From SKPS01 sp964469215 (GTDB lineage: Bacteria; Bacteroidota; Bacteroidia; Bacteroidales; SKPS01): 64,000 nucleotides of DNA. The stretch covers positions 1 to 64,000 of the forward strand of contig CAYXYB010000016.1 of assembly GCA_964469215.1 (NCBI GenBank), given 5' to 3'. The notes under the pieces are model-generated. The model saw nothing but the letters and a program-made list of their open reading frames with translations, had not been told where the DNA came from and ran no database searches. The number at the start of each line of letters is the position of its first letter. Positions within the stretch are counted from its first letter, which is position 1. Positions 21,339 to 30,701 of this stretch are shown in pieces. Both the position numbers and the translations under genes were made by a program.

Positions 21339-24300
21339 ATGAAACATTTTGCAGTTATTTTAGCATTGATTGTAATTGCATCTTATGCATTACATTCACA
21401 GACAATTGTTTACCAGGAAGGATTTGAAGGAGCCACCTCATCGGTAACAACATCAGGAACTCAACCGTGGTCAGTAAATACAACACTGTATAATACAGGC
21501 ACAAAGTCGTATTCAGCCCACATCATTAACCCGGGTGATTCATCAGTACTGACAACGACAAGTTTCAGTACCATTGGTAATACCTATGTGTTATTGGAAT
21601 TCAGTCATATATGCAAGATTGAATTTTTCGATGCCGGTGAGATTTATGTATCGGCAAACAACGGAGCAAGCTGGACGCAACTCACGGAGAATCAATATTT
21701 GGGCAGTGGGAACTTCACTGCAGCAACCAGCAACAAGTTTTCAGCAACTTCATATACATCCTGGCTTCCGGGTAATTCATCCGTACCCACCAATGGATGG
21801 TGGCAGACAGAAATATTCGACATCTCAGCAATAGCATCCAATACTTCCCAGGTTATGGTAAGATTTATCTTACGTGACATCAATAACACCACACAGTTTG
21901 AGAACTGGGGATGGGTAGTTGACGACATCAAGGTAACTGCTGCAATATCGGAGCTCATACCACCTGTAATCACGCAGTTACCCCCTTTATATGGTGACAC
22001 GGTTTATTCAGCAGGTCCATTTGTGATCAATGCCACGATAACCGATGTATCGGGTATAGATACAGCATACATTGTCTATACTGTCAATGCGGGCACACCG
22101 GACACAGTAGGAATGGTAAACACCACCGGCAATACATATACAGGCTCTATACCGACTCAGTCTTTCAACTCCACCATCTGTTATAAAGTTGTGGCGGTTG
22201 ATGGATCTGTTTCGCATAATACAGGTTATTCACCTTCAGCCGGTTGTCAGAGTTTTTTCAACAAACAGGCTATGATGGGTATATACACGATAGGAGGTAC
22301 CGGGGCAGATTACGCTTCGGTAACTGCTGCAGTCACAGCCTTAACCACCAGTGGAGTAAGCGGGCCAGTGGAGTTTCTTATTGCACCGGGAACCTATACC
22401 GGACAGATCACTCTTACAGCAGTGACGGGTATGGATGCTGTGAATACGGTTACCTTCAGGAGTGCAAACAATGACAGTACCTCAGCAATCATCCAATATA
22501 CTGCGACCGGTACCGCCGATAACTGGGTGGTGCGGTTAAACGGAGTAAGCCATTTTATTTTCCGGCATTTGACCATCCGGGCTCAAAGTGCCTCTTATGG
22601 AAGGGTGGTAGAACTCATAAACGGATCAACATACAACCTGTTTGCAAACAACAGGATAATATCTGCGGGATCAAGTACATCAACAACAGCATGTATATAC
22701 GATTACAATACTCTTAACAATTATAACACATATCTGAATAATTATATGCAGGGTGGTTATTATACCATGTACATCTATGGTGTGAACTCTACAACATGGC
22801 AGAAAGGAACTGTAATACAGGGGAATGAGATAGTAGGGTCGTATTATTATCCGATGTATATATATTATTCGGACTCGGTTCAGATAATTGGCAACTATAT
22901 CCACTCAGGAGTTGCTCCTTATTCATACGGTATATCCTGTTATTATCCAAATAACGGATACAGGATAGTTGGCAACAGAGTAGCCCTTACAGCAACTTCT
23001 TCTACAGCCTGTTATGGAATCCGGGATTATTATGGCAATTATGCTTCATACAATGCATCTCCAACAGGTTACGGATTGATTGCCAATAATATGGTTAGTA
23101 TTGCGGGAGGTACAGGAACTCATTATGGTTTATATGCCTATTACTGCAACGGTTCTGAATATTATCACAATTCCATCAGTATAACGGGAGGTTCAACATC
23201 TGGCAGGTGCTTGTATCAGTACAATACAGCGTCCAACACATTAGGCCAGAAATTCGTCAATAATATATTTTCCAATTCAGCCGGGGGTTATGCCGCCTAT
23301 TTCGGCACACCTGCACAGGTAATTACATCAGATTATAACAATTATTACTGTTCGGCCTCAAACCTCGCTTACTGGAATGCTAATGTCGGGACACTGGCGG
23401 CTCTTCAGGCAGCAAGCGGAAAAGAGGTCAACTCACTAAATATCAATCCACCTTTTACAGCAGTTCATGACCTAACCCTTACCAATACACTTCTTTCGTC
23501 GAAGGGTACATATCTTGCTTCTGTGCCCTTTGACATTTTCGGCAATATAAGATCACCATTTCCAACAATAGGGGCGCATGAATTACCTCTGATACCAAAG
23601 GATGCCGGGGTAATAAATTTTGTAACACCAACTCAGCAGGCTGTGATAAATGAAGCAGCAACGGTACCGGTTACTGTTACAATACAGAATCTGGGTACAG
23701 ATACCATCACCAGCGTTAATGTTTTCTACCGTGTAAATGGCAGTACTCCTGTGATGGGTTCCTATTCCGGACAGCTTCTTCAGTTCCAGACTGCCTCGGT
23801 TGTTTTACCGGCATATATTTCTCCTGCAGGAAATGTTACAGTTGCTGCATGGACTGAACTTCAGGGTGATACCAACTTTTTCAACGACACTTCGTACATT
23901 TCGTATTATGGGATCCCGTTGTATGATGCCAGAATGAAGAGGATAATTCCTCTTGCCAGTCCCTGCGGACTTGGGCTTGAAACGGTAAAAGTAGTGATTG
24001 AGAATAACGGATCTGCAGACATTACCGGGAATTATTCCGTTTCATACAGGCTTGATAATACTTCAACAATTGTAACTCATACAGTCACTGACACAATTGC
24101 TGTAAACGACAGTCTGCATTACTCTTTCCCAACCCCTGTAGATCTGTCTACTTCGGTTGACACAACATTCAAGCTTTTTGCATGGGTGAACCTTACCGGT
24201 GATAATGTTCAGGTAAATGATACTGCTGATATTGAAATTGAGTCATTGACACTTCCTCCTCCACCTACTGTGACATCACCTGTGAATATCGTCTACGGAG

Positions 24301-27300
24301 GTTCTGCCACATTAAACGCCTCCAGCCTTGATACAATTTTCTGGTTCGATTCTGATACAGCTACAGTTGCGGTAGGTTCCGGGCCGGTATACAATACACC
24401 CTCTTTATATGATACCACAACATATTATGCAGCTTCGGCTTTAATAACAGGGGGGCCGGCTGTAAACAATAATATAGTTACTCTTTTCACTGGTAATACA
24501 GGACAGGCCGGAAATATGTTTGATATTAAAGCTGTAAACACACTGACAGTTGACAGTTTTGACATAAATTGCAGTGTAAGTGGTTTGATTGAAGTGTGGT
24601 ATCGTCCAGGTTCCTATGTCGGGTTTATATCGACTACTGCCGGATGGACCAAGGTTGGTGATTATACCGTTACCACAAGCGGCATGAATAATCCTACCCG
24701 TCTGCCTCTGGGAGGTGTTACCGTTCCTGCCGGTCAGACCTGCGGTTTCTACATCACGTACGCTTCAGGTACCGGAATGTGGTATAACTCAGGGACAGGG
24801 TCAAATGAAGTATATACCAATGCTGACATGACTATTGAAGCAAGACATGCCGGAAGCTACTTCAGTGTAACAATCACTCCAAGGGTTTGGAATGGAAGAG
24901 TTTATTATTCAGTTGGAGGAGGGGGAGCTATCGGTTGTCCCAGCATTAAAATACCGATTCAGGTAAATGTAGGCCTGCCACCACCTGTTGATGCAGGGAT
25001 AGAAGAGATTGACAATCCCAAGGTCAGTGCGATATCGGGGGTTCCTCAGGAGGTAATAGTTAAACTTAAGAATTACGGAACCAGTACCCTTAATTCTGCA
25101 AATATCACATGGTCACTCAACAGTGTTGTCCAGAGCACCTATCTATGGACAGGATCTCTGGCATTCGGTGCTACTCAGTTAGTTGTGATTGACACTGCGG
25201 CTTTTCAGGGAGGAACCTATTGTATTGATGCATGGACTTCGCTTCCCAATGGTGTTGCAGACACTGTAAATACCAATGATACTGCAACTTCATGTTTCAA
25301 TGCCTGCTTGGCCGGGACATTTACCATCGGGCCGCCAATTACAGGGAACTGGGACTTTTACTCCTTTAACTCTGCCTTGAATGCATTAACAGCTGCAGGA
25401 ATTTGCGGCCATGTGATCTTTGAGGTTCAGCCGGGTACATATACTGAACAGTTGACTATTCCGGAGATCACCGGAATGAATGCCAATAATACTGTGACAT
25501 TCCGCAGCTCAACAGGCGATAGCACGCAGGTCATTCTGCAGTATTCAGCAACAGGTACTGCCGATAACTGGACAGTTAGACTTAATGGTGCCGACTGGTT
25601 TAGATTTGAGAGAATGACTATAAGGGCAAATAATGCTTCTTATGGCAGGGTTGTTGAACTTACCGGTGGGGCAACATACAACCGTTTTGAAAATAACCGG
25701 ATTATTTCAGCCGGATCAAGTACCTCCACAACAGCATGCATCTATGATTACAATACACTTAACCATTACAATACATACCTTAATAATTTTATGCAGGGAG
25801 GCTATTACACAATTTACATCTATGGAGTTAGTACTACATCCTGGCAAAAAGGTACAGTTATACAGGGCAATGAGATCGTGGGATCATACTATTACCCAAT
25901 GTATGTGTATTACACAGATTCAACTCAGATAATAGGCAATAACATACACTCAGGGGTTGCTCCTTATTCTTATGGGATTTACTGCTACTACATCAACAAT
26001 AAATACAGGATAGTCGGAAACAGAGTTTCCATTGCAGCAACTTCTTCTTCTGCCTGTTATGGTATCGCTGACTATTACGGCAATTACTATTCATATAATG
26101 CATCCCCATCCGGTTATGGGCTTGTAGCCAACAATATGATAAGTATTACCGGGGGAACAGGAGCTCATTACGGACTATATGCCTATTATGGTAATGGTAC
26201 AGAGTATTACTTCAACAGTATCAGTATTATTGGAGGCTCAACATCAGCAAGGTCATTATATCAATATAATACATCGTCCAATACACTTGGGCAAAAGTTT
26301 GCAAACAATGTCTTTTCAAATCCTGCCGGAGGTTATGCGGCCTATTTCGGAACACCTGCCCAGGTTACTATCTCAGATTACAATAACTATTGGGGATCAG
26401 CAACTAACCTTGCATACTGGAATGCAAATGTTACCACGTTGGCAGCCCTTCAGACAGCAAGCGGCAAAGAGTCACATTCGCACAATATCAATCCACCTTT
26501 TAACGCTGTTCATGATCTTCATCTGGTTAATACTGTACTTTCTGCAAAAGCTACACCGCTGGCAGTTGTACCAGATGATATAGACGGGAATTCCCGTTCA
26601 CAGACACCTACAATCGGGGCACACGAGGTACCTCTGATACCCAAGGATGCTGGGGTATCAGCAATTGTATCACCAGGCACAAATACCAATGAAGGGCAGG
26701 TATATCCTGTACAGGTTGTGGTTACCAACTTTGGTACAGACACTATCAATCCTAATTCGATGACCATAGAGTATAATGTAAATGGAGGCACTCCTTATAC
26801 AACAACGTTTACAGGTGCAGCGATACCTTCATTGGGTACAGCCACAGTTACAATGCAGTCGATGACATCACCGGCAGGCAGTTCGGTAATATGCGCCAAA
26901 ACAGTTCTTGCTGGCGACAGTAATGCTTTCAACGACCAGTTCTGCAAGAACTTCTTCGGTACCCCGGTTAACGATGCCATGGTATCAAGGATAGTGGGTC
27001 TTGAAGATGCATGTAACATTGGTCTGGATACAATCAGCATCTGGGTAAAGAACCTTGGTGTAAATGCTATTAACAGTCCAACTCCTTCAACAGTATCTGT
27101 AAGTTATCGCATTAAACCAACTCTTCCTGCTGTAACACAAACGTTTACACCTGTAGTTTTGCCGGGAGACAGCGTACTGTTCCATTTCAGCACCCTGGCC
27201 GATTTCACAGTAACAACAGTTGATGACACCTTCATGGTACATTCATGGGTAGACCTGCAGGGCGATAATGTGAAGTATAATGATACTGCACATATGCAGG

Positions 27301-30300
27301 TAATTTCACTTGGCATTCCTCCACCACCTGTGGTGAGTGACACTACTATCCCTTATGCTACATCAGTAACACTTTATGCCCAGAGCCAGGATACAGTATT
27401 CTGGTTTGCCCAGGATACTGCTACCGTTGAACTGGGTACCGGAGCATATTACACAACTCCGTTGCTTTATACTACCACTACATACTGGGTTCAGGCCGGC
27501 ACAGGCTATGTGCCATCTTCAGGGCCTTATGTTCCCGGAGTGAACATAGCACCTTCCTCAACAGTTTCTGCCAGCAACTGCAGTACCGGCCCGTGCAGCG
27601 CATTGAACGACCTGAATTTAGGAACCTGCGGCACACAGCTGATGTGGATTTCAACATCTAATCCGCCATCTTTGACACCTCATGTCAACTGGATAGATTT
27701 CGAATGGCCGGCAGCAGTTTCGATTGATGGTATGAAGATCCATCATGCACAGAACAATGCAAGATTTCTTACCGGTGCAACCCTGTACAAATGGGATGCA
27801 GGGAACTGGGTGAGTTTCTATACCTTCAGCAACCTGCCTATGCAATGTGAAAATGTTGTTCCTTTCCCGATGGTTACCACAACGAAACTCAGGATCACCT
27901 CATTCCAGATGACCGGAACAGGACAAACTTCAAATCCAAATTTCAGGGAGATAGAGGTTTTTGAGGCTTTGGCTACAGGATGTAACAGTATTCGTGTTCC
28001 GTTGACTGTCACCGTGTCAAATCCTCAGCCCTGCGATGTTGGTGTAAGCGCCATATTGTATCCTGTTTCTGCAGTAAATCTTACATCACAGGAAACGGTT
28101 ATTGTAAGGGTAAAAAACTATGGAGCATCATCCCAGAGCAACATACCGGTTAGTTTCAGTATAGACAATCTTCCTGTAGTGACAGAGACCATCACATCAA
28201 CAATCCCCTCCAATGACTCAGTTACATACACATTCAATGCAAAAGCAAATCTTTCAATAGCGGGTAACACCTATCAGATCAAGGCATGGACAGGACTGTC
28301 GTGTGACAACACCCATCAGAACGACACCGCATGGAAGTCGGTTACCAACTTGTTACCGAACTATTGCCCCTCAACAGCCACCAGTGCATTATACGAAGAG
28401 ATCACCAATGTAAGCATCGGCACGATTTTCAGTCATACCTCACCTGCTGTGGGTGCGATGTACACTAATCACTCCACCACCGTTACTCCACCGATGATAT
28501 CGCCCGGGTTGACCTATCCCATGAGCATTACCTCGAGTTTTGCACCGGGTGCCAGCACTCAGTATAACTGCTGGGTCAAGGTATGGATTGACTTTAACCG
28601 TGATGGGATATTTGATCCATTGACCGAGGAGATCTTCAGTCAGGCGACTACATCCAACAATGTAGTTACAGCGAACATACAGGTTCCATATAATGCCCTC
28701 AACGGCAACACCATGATGCGATTGGTACTAAACCAGACATCAACTGCTTCAAGTGTTACCCCATGTAACACATACACATACGGTGAAACCGAGGACTACA
28801 TGGTAACGATAGCTCCACAGGCGCAATGTGATGCGGGGGTTATTCAGATCATGTCACCACAATCGCTATCACAGGCCGGGACACCTCTGCCGGTATGGGT
28901 AAAATTCATGAACTTCGGAAGCAACCCGATAGCACCCGGTACACTATCGGTTGCATACAAGCTTAATAGCGGAACACCTGTAGTAGTTGTCTACCCATCA
29001 GGGTTGCCATCAGGAGGGATTGACAGTATCCAGATGCCTGATGTAACTCTTCCAATGGGCAACAACACACTATGTGTCTATACTATTCTTGCCTGTGACA
29101 GTGCACAGTTTAATGATGAGATTTGTATGGGAACCTATGGACAATACTACACCACCTTGCCTTTCTTTGATGATTTCGAATCGGGCAACATGTGGTACAA
29201 GCCAGCTACGGCACTGAACTGGCAGTACGGAACTCCGTCGGCCAACATCATCAACTCGGCCTATTCGGGCAGCAAATCCTGGGTAACCAACCTTACCGGC
29301 GACTATTCCAATAATGCAGATGAATACCTTTACACCCCTGTATTCAACTTTATGGGTCTTGGAGGTAATGACACCATCAGCATTAGTTTCTGGCACTGGT
29401 GTGCAATGGCATCTGGGGATTATGGCAGGGTTCAGTACAGCACCAACGGTGGCCAGAGCTGGATAAACCTTGGTTCGGTGGGAGATGCTTTTGGCACCAA
29501 TTGGTACAATGTCTTCACAGGAGGGCAGAACTACTTCAGCCATACCAACTCTGGGTGGATGTATGCGGCATACAAGCTTGATCCAAACTACTTTAATGCA
29601 AAGCCTGAGGTACAGTTCCGGTTCCAGTTCTACTCCAACACATCGGCCACCTCTAACGGCTGGGCAATAGACAACTTCAGGCTGTCGCTGCCTGTTGTGC
29701 CAAACGATGTTGGCGTGACTGCTATTCTCGTACCTCTCAACGACACTGCTGCAGGGATACCTGTAAATGTGAAGGTACTCATCACCAACTTCGGCACCAA
29801 TACACAGAACATGATCCCTGTGGAGTTAAGGCTCAATGGAAACATTGTTTCTACTGAGACATGGACAGGTACTATTGCCAATAATGGAACAGCGCAGTAC
29901 ACCTTTGTGTTGCCATTTACGGTACCTGCATCATCGTATACACTCTGCGCCCGCACCCAACTTTCGAATGATGCCTTTCCTGTTAACGACGAGATATGCA
30001 AGAGTTATAATTCCCTGCCGGCATATCACGATGTGGGGATAGCTCACATCCTCTCACCTTTTCCAGATTCGATAGGGAGGATATGCTTCTATGAGGCAGC
30101 AACACACCCCTGGTATGAGTTTCCGGTGGCAGTAAGCCTTAAGAACTACGGTCAGAATCCCCAGACAAGTGTGCCAATAAAGTACACTTTCCTGAATGGC
30201 GGGCCGGTAAATAACCAGACATGGACAGGCACGCTGGCTTATGGTGATTCGGTGGTGGTGTTGCTGAACAATCTTTTCAGACCAAATCTTGGTGTACAGC

Positions 30301-30668
30301 AGTTGTGCGTTGAGACAGATCTTATTGGCGACTTTGTGTCAACCAACAACAAGGTCTGCAGGACATACACCGGAGTCACCTGTATAGGTATTGAAGAGGG
30401 TGATGGTGAGATGTTCACCCTGAAGCAGAACATTCCCAACCCTGCAAAGGGTGTTACCCTCATCGGATACTCAGTTCCACAGGGAGGCATTGTCAACTTT
30501 GGCCTTGTGAATTTGGTGGGTCAGGTTATGCATACAGAGAGCTACACTGTTGAGGCCGGTAGCCATCAGTTAGAACTTGATGTCACAACCCTTGCGGCAG
30601 GTGTCTACTACTACTTTGTGGAATATGAAGGGCAGCGGTTGACAATGAAGATGGTGGTGGGCAGGTAG
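21339..30668 (+). CDS. Giant multidomain T9SS-secreted adhesin-like protein, copy 3
   Basis: A 3109-residue paralogue with the same order as copy 2: signal peptide, MAM-like, Fn3/HYR-like, beta-helix 1 (about 313-751), two CARDB-like, Ig-like, GNTGQAG module (about 1043-1201), CARDB, beta-helix 2 (about 1325-1768), CARDB repeats, Ig-like, variable module, CARDB, GEVED (about 2342-2493), CARDB, MAM-like, CARDB repeats and type A sorting tail (about 3025-3109). The variable slot at about 2061-2216 carries the discoidin-like module also seen in copy 1 (GPCSALNDLN ... NPNFREIEVFEAL) instead of the copy 2 module. Its two beta-helices are strikingly alike (e.g. both contain ATSS-ACYGI and YAAYFGTPAQV). 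It ends 14 bp from the convergent histidine kinase gene. Surface location is supported by the tail; function is unknown. Confidence 0.9.
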   Translation: MKHFAVILALIVIASYALHSQTIVYQEGFEGATSSVTTSGTQPWSVNTTLYNTGTKSYSAHIINPGDSSVLTTTSFSTIGNTYVLLEFSHICKIEFFDAGEIYVSANNGASWTQLTENQYLGSGNFTAATSNKFSATSYTSWLPGNSSVPTNGWWQTEIFDISAIASNTSQVMVRFILRDINNTTQFENWGWVVDDIKVTAAISELIPPVITQLPPLYGDTVYSAGPFVINATITDVSGIDTAYIVYTVNAGTPDTVGMVNTTGNTYTGSIPTQSFNSTICYKVVAVDGSVSHNTGYSPSAGCQSFFNKQAMMGIYTIGGTGADYASVTAAVTALTTSGVSGPVEFLIAPGTYTGQITLTAVTGMDAVNTVTFRSANNDSTSAIIQYTATGTADNWVVRLNGVSHFIFRHLTIRAQSASYGRVVELINGSTYNLFANNRIISAGSSTSTTACIYDYNTLNNYNTYLNNYMQGGYYTMYIYGVNSTTWQKGTVIQGNEIVGSYYYPMYIYYSDSVQIIGNYIHSGVAPYSYGISCYYPNNGYRIVGNRVALTATSSTACYGIRDYYGNYASYNASPTGYGLIANNMVSIAGGTGTHYGLYAYYCNGSEYYHNSISITGGSTSGRCLYQYNTASNTLGQKFVNNIFSNSAGGYAAYFGTPAQVITSDYNNYYCSASNLAYWNANVGTLAALQAASGKEVNSLNINPPFTAVHDLTLTNTLLSSKGTYLASVPFDIFGNIRSPFPTIGAHELPLIPKDAGVINFVTPTQQAVINEAATVPVTVTIQNLGTDTITSVNVFYRVNGSTPVMGSYSGQLLQFQTASVVLPAYISPAGNVTVAAWTELQGDTNFFNDTSYISYYGIPLYDARMKRIIPLASPCGLGLETVKVVIENNGSADITGNYSVSYRLDNTSTIVTHTVTDTIAVNDSLHYSFPTPVDLSTSVDTTFKLFAWVNLTGDNVQVNDTADIEIESLTLPPPPTVTSPVNIVYGGSATLNASSLDTIFWFDSDTATVAVGSGPVYNTPSLYDTTTYYAASALITGGPAVNNNIVTLFTGNTGQAGNMFDIKAVNTLTVDSFDINCSVSGLIEVWYRPGSYVGFISTTAGWTKVGDYTVTTSGMNNPTRLPLGGVTVPAGQTCGFYITYASGTGMWYNSGTGSNEVYTNADMTIEARHAGSYFSVTITPRVWNGRVYYSVGGGGAIGCPSIKIPIQVNVGLPPPVDAGIEEIDNPKVSAISGVPQEVIVKLKNYGTSTLNSANITWSLNSVVQSTYLWTGSLAFGATQLVVIDTAAFQGGTYCIDAWTSLPNGVADTVNTNDTATSCFNACLAGTFTIGPPITGNWDFYSFNSALNALTAAGICGHVIFEVQPGTYTEQLTIPEITGMNANNTVTFRSSTGDSTQVILQYSATGTADNWTVRLNGADWFRFERMTIRANNASYGRVVELTGGATYNRFENNRIISAGSSTSTTACIYDYNTLNHYNTYLNNFMQGGYYTIYIYGVSTTSWQKGTVIQGNEIVGSYYYPMYVYYTDSTQIIGNNIHSGVAPYSYGIYCYYINNKYRIVGNRVSIAATSSSACYGIADYYGNYYSYNASPSGYGLVANNMISITGGTGAHYGLYAYYGNGTEYYFNSISIIGGSTSARSLYQYNTSSNTLGQKFANNVFSNPAGGYAAYFGTPAQVTISDYNNYWGSATNLAYWNANVTTLAALQTASGKESHSHNINPPFNAVHDLHLVNTVLSAKATPLAVVPDDIDGNSRSQTPTIGAHEVPLIPKDAGVSAIVSPGTNTNEGQVYPVQVVVTNFGTDTINPNSMTIEYNVNGGTPYTTTFTGAAIPSLGTATVTMQSMTSPAGSSVICAKTVLAGDSNAFNDQFCKNFFGTPVNDAMVSRIVGLEDACNIGLDTISIWVKNLGVNAINSPTPSTVSVSYRIKPTLPAVTQTFTPVVLPGDSVLFHFSTLADFTVTTVDDTFMVHSWVDLQGDNVKYNDTAHMQVISLGIPPPPVVSDTTIPYATSVTLYAQSQDTVFWFAQDTATVELGTGAYYTTPLLYTTTTYWVQAGTGYVPSSGPYVPGVNIAPSSTVSASNCSTGPCSALNDLNLGTCGTQLMWISTSNPPSLTPHVNWIDFEWPAAVSIDGMKIHHAQNNARFLTGATLYKWDAGNWVSFYTFSNLPMQCENVVPFPMVTTTKLRITSFQMTGTGQTSNPNFREIEVFEALATGCNSIRVPLTVTVSNPQPCDVGVSAILYPVSAVNLTSQETVIVRVKNYGASSQSNIPVSFSIDNLPVVTETITSTIPSNDSVTYTFNAKANLSIAGNTYQIKAWTGLSCDNTHQNDTAWKSVTNLLPNYCPSTATSALYEEITNVSIGTIFSHTSPAVGAMYTNHSTTVTPPMISPGLTYPMSITSSFAPGASTQYNCWVKVWIDFNRDGIFDPLTEEIFSQATTSNNVVTANIQVPYNALNGNTMMRLVLNQTSTASSVTPCNTYTYGETEDYMVTIAPQAQCDAGVIQIMSPQSLSQAGTPLPVWVKFMNFGSNPIAPGTLSVAYKLNSGTPVVVVYPSGLPSGGIDSIQMPDVTLPMGNNTLCVYTILACDSAQFNDEICMGTYGQYYTTLPFFDDFESGNMWYKPATALNWQYGTPSANIINSAYSGSKSWVTNLTGDYSNNADEYLYTPVFNFMGLGGNDTISISFWHWCAMASGDYGRVQYSTNGGQSWINLGSVGDAFGTNWYNVFTGGQNYFSHTNSGWMYAAYKLDPNYFNAKPEVQFRFQFYSNTSATSNGWAIDNFRLSLPVVPNDVGVTAILVPLNDTAAGIPVNVKVLITNFGTNTQNMIPVELRLNGNIVSTETWTGTIANNGTAQYTFVLPFTVPASSYTLCARTQLSNDAFPVNDEICKSYNSLPAYHDVGIAHILSPFPDSIGRICFYEAATHPWYEFPVAVSLKNYGQNPQTSVPIKYTFLNGGPVNNQTWTGTLAYGDSVVVLLNNLFRPNLGVQQLCVETDLIGDFVSTNNKVCRTYTGVTCIGIEEGDGEMFTLKQNIPNPAKGVTLIGYSVPQGGIVNFGLVNLVGQVMHTESYTVEAGSHQLELDVTTLAAGVYYYFVEYEGQRLTMKMVVGR

Positions 30669-30679
30669 TTGTATGATCA

Positions 30680-30701
30680 GTTCTATCGTTTCAGATAGAA
30701 C
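30680..30701. terminator. Hairpin between convergent giant gene 3 and kinase gene
   Basis: GTTCTATC and GATAGAAC form a perfect 8-bp stem around a 6-nt loop and overlap the stop codon of the kinase gene. Neither side has a T-run, so a bidirectional terminator role is only plausible. Confidence 0.4.

Noticed and set aside
146..30668. Giant genes as polyketide/nonribosomal megasynthases
   Set aside because: Size invites the idea, but there are signal peptides, sorting tails and only beta-rich extracellular modules, with no synthase motifs.
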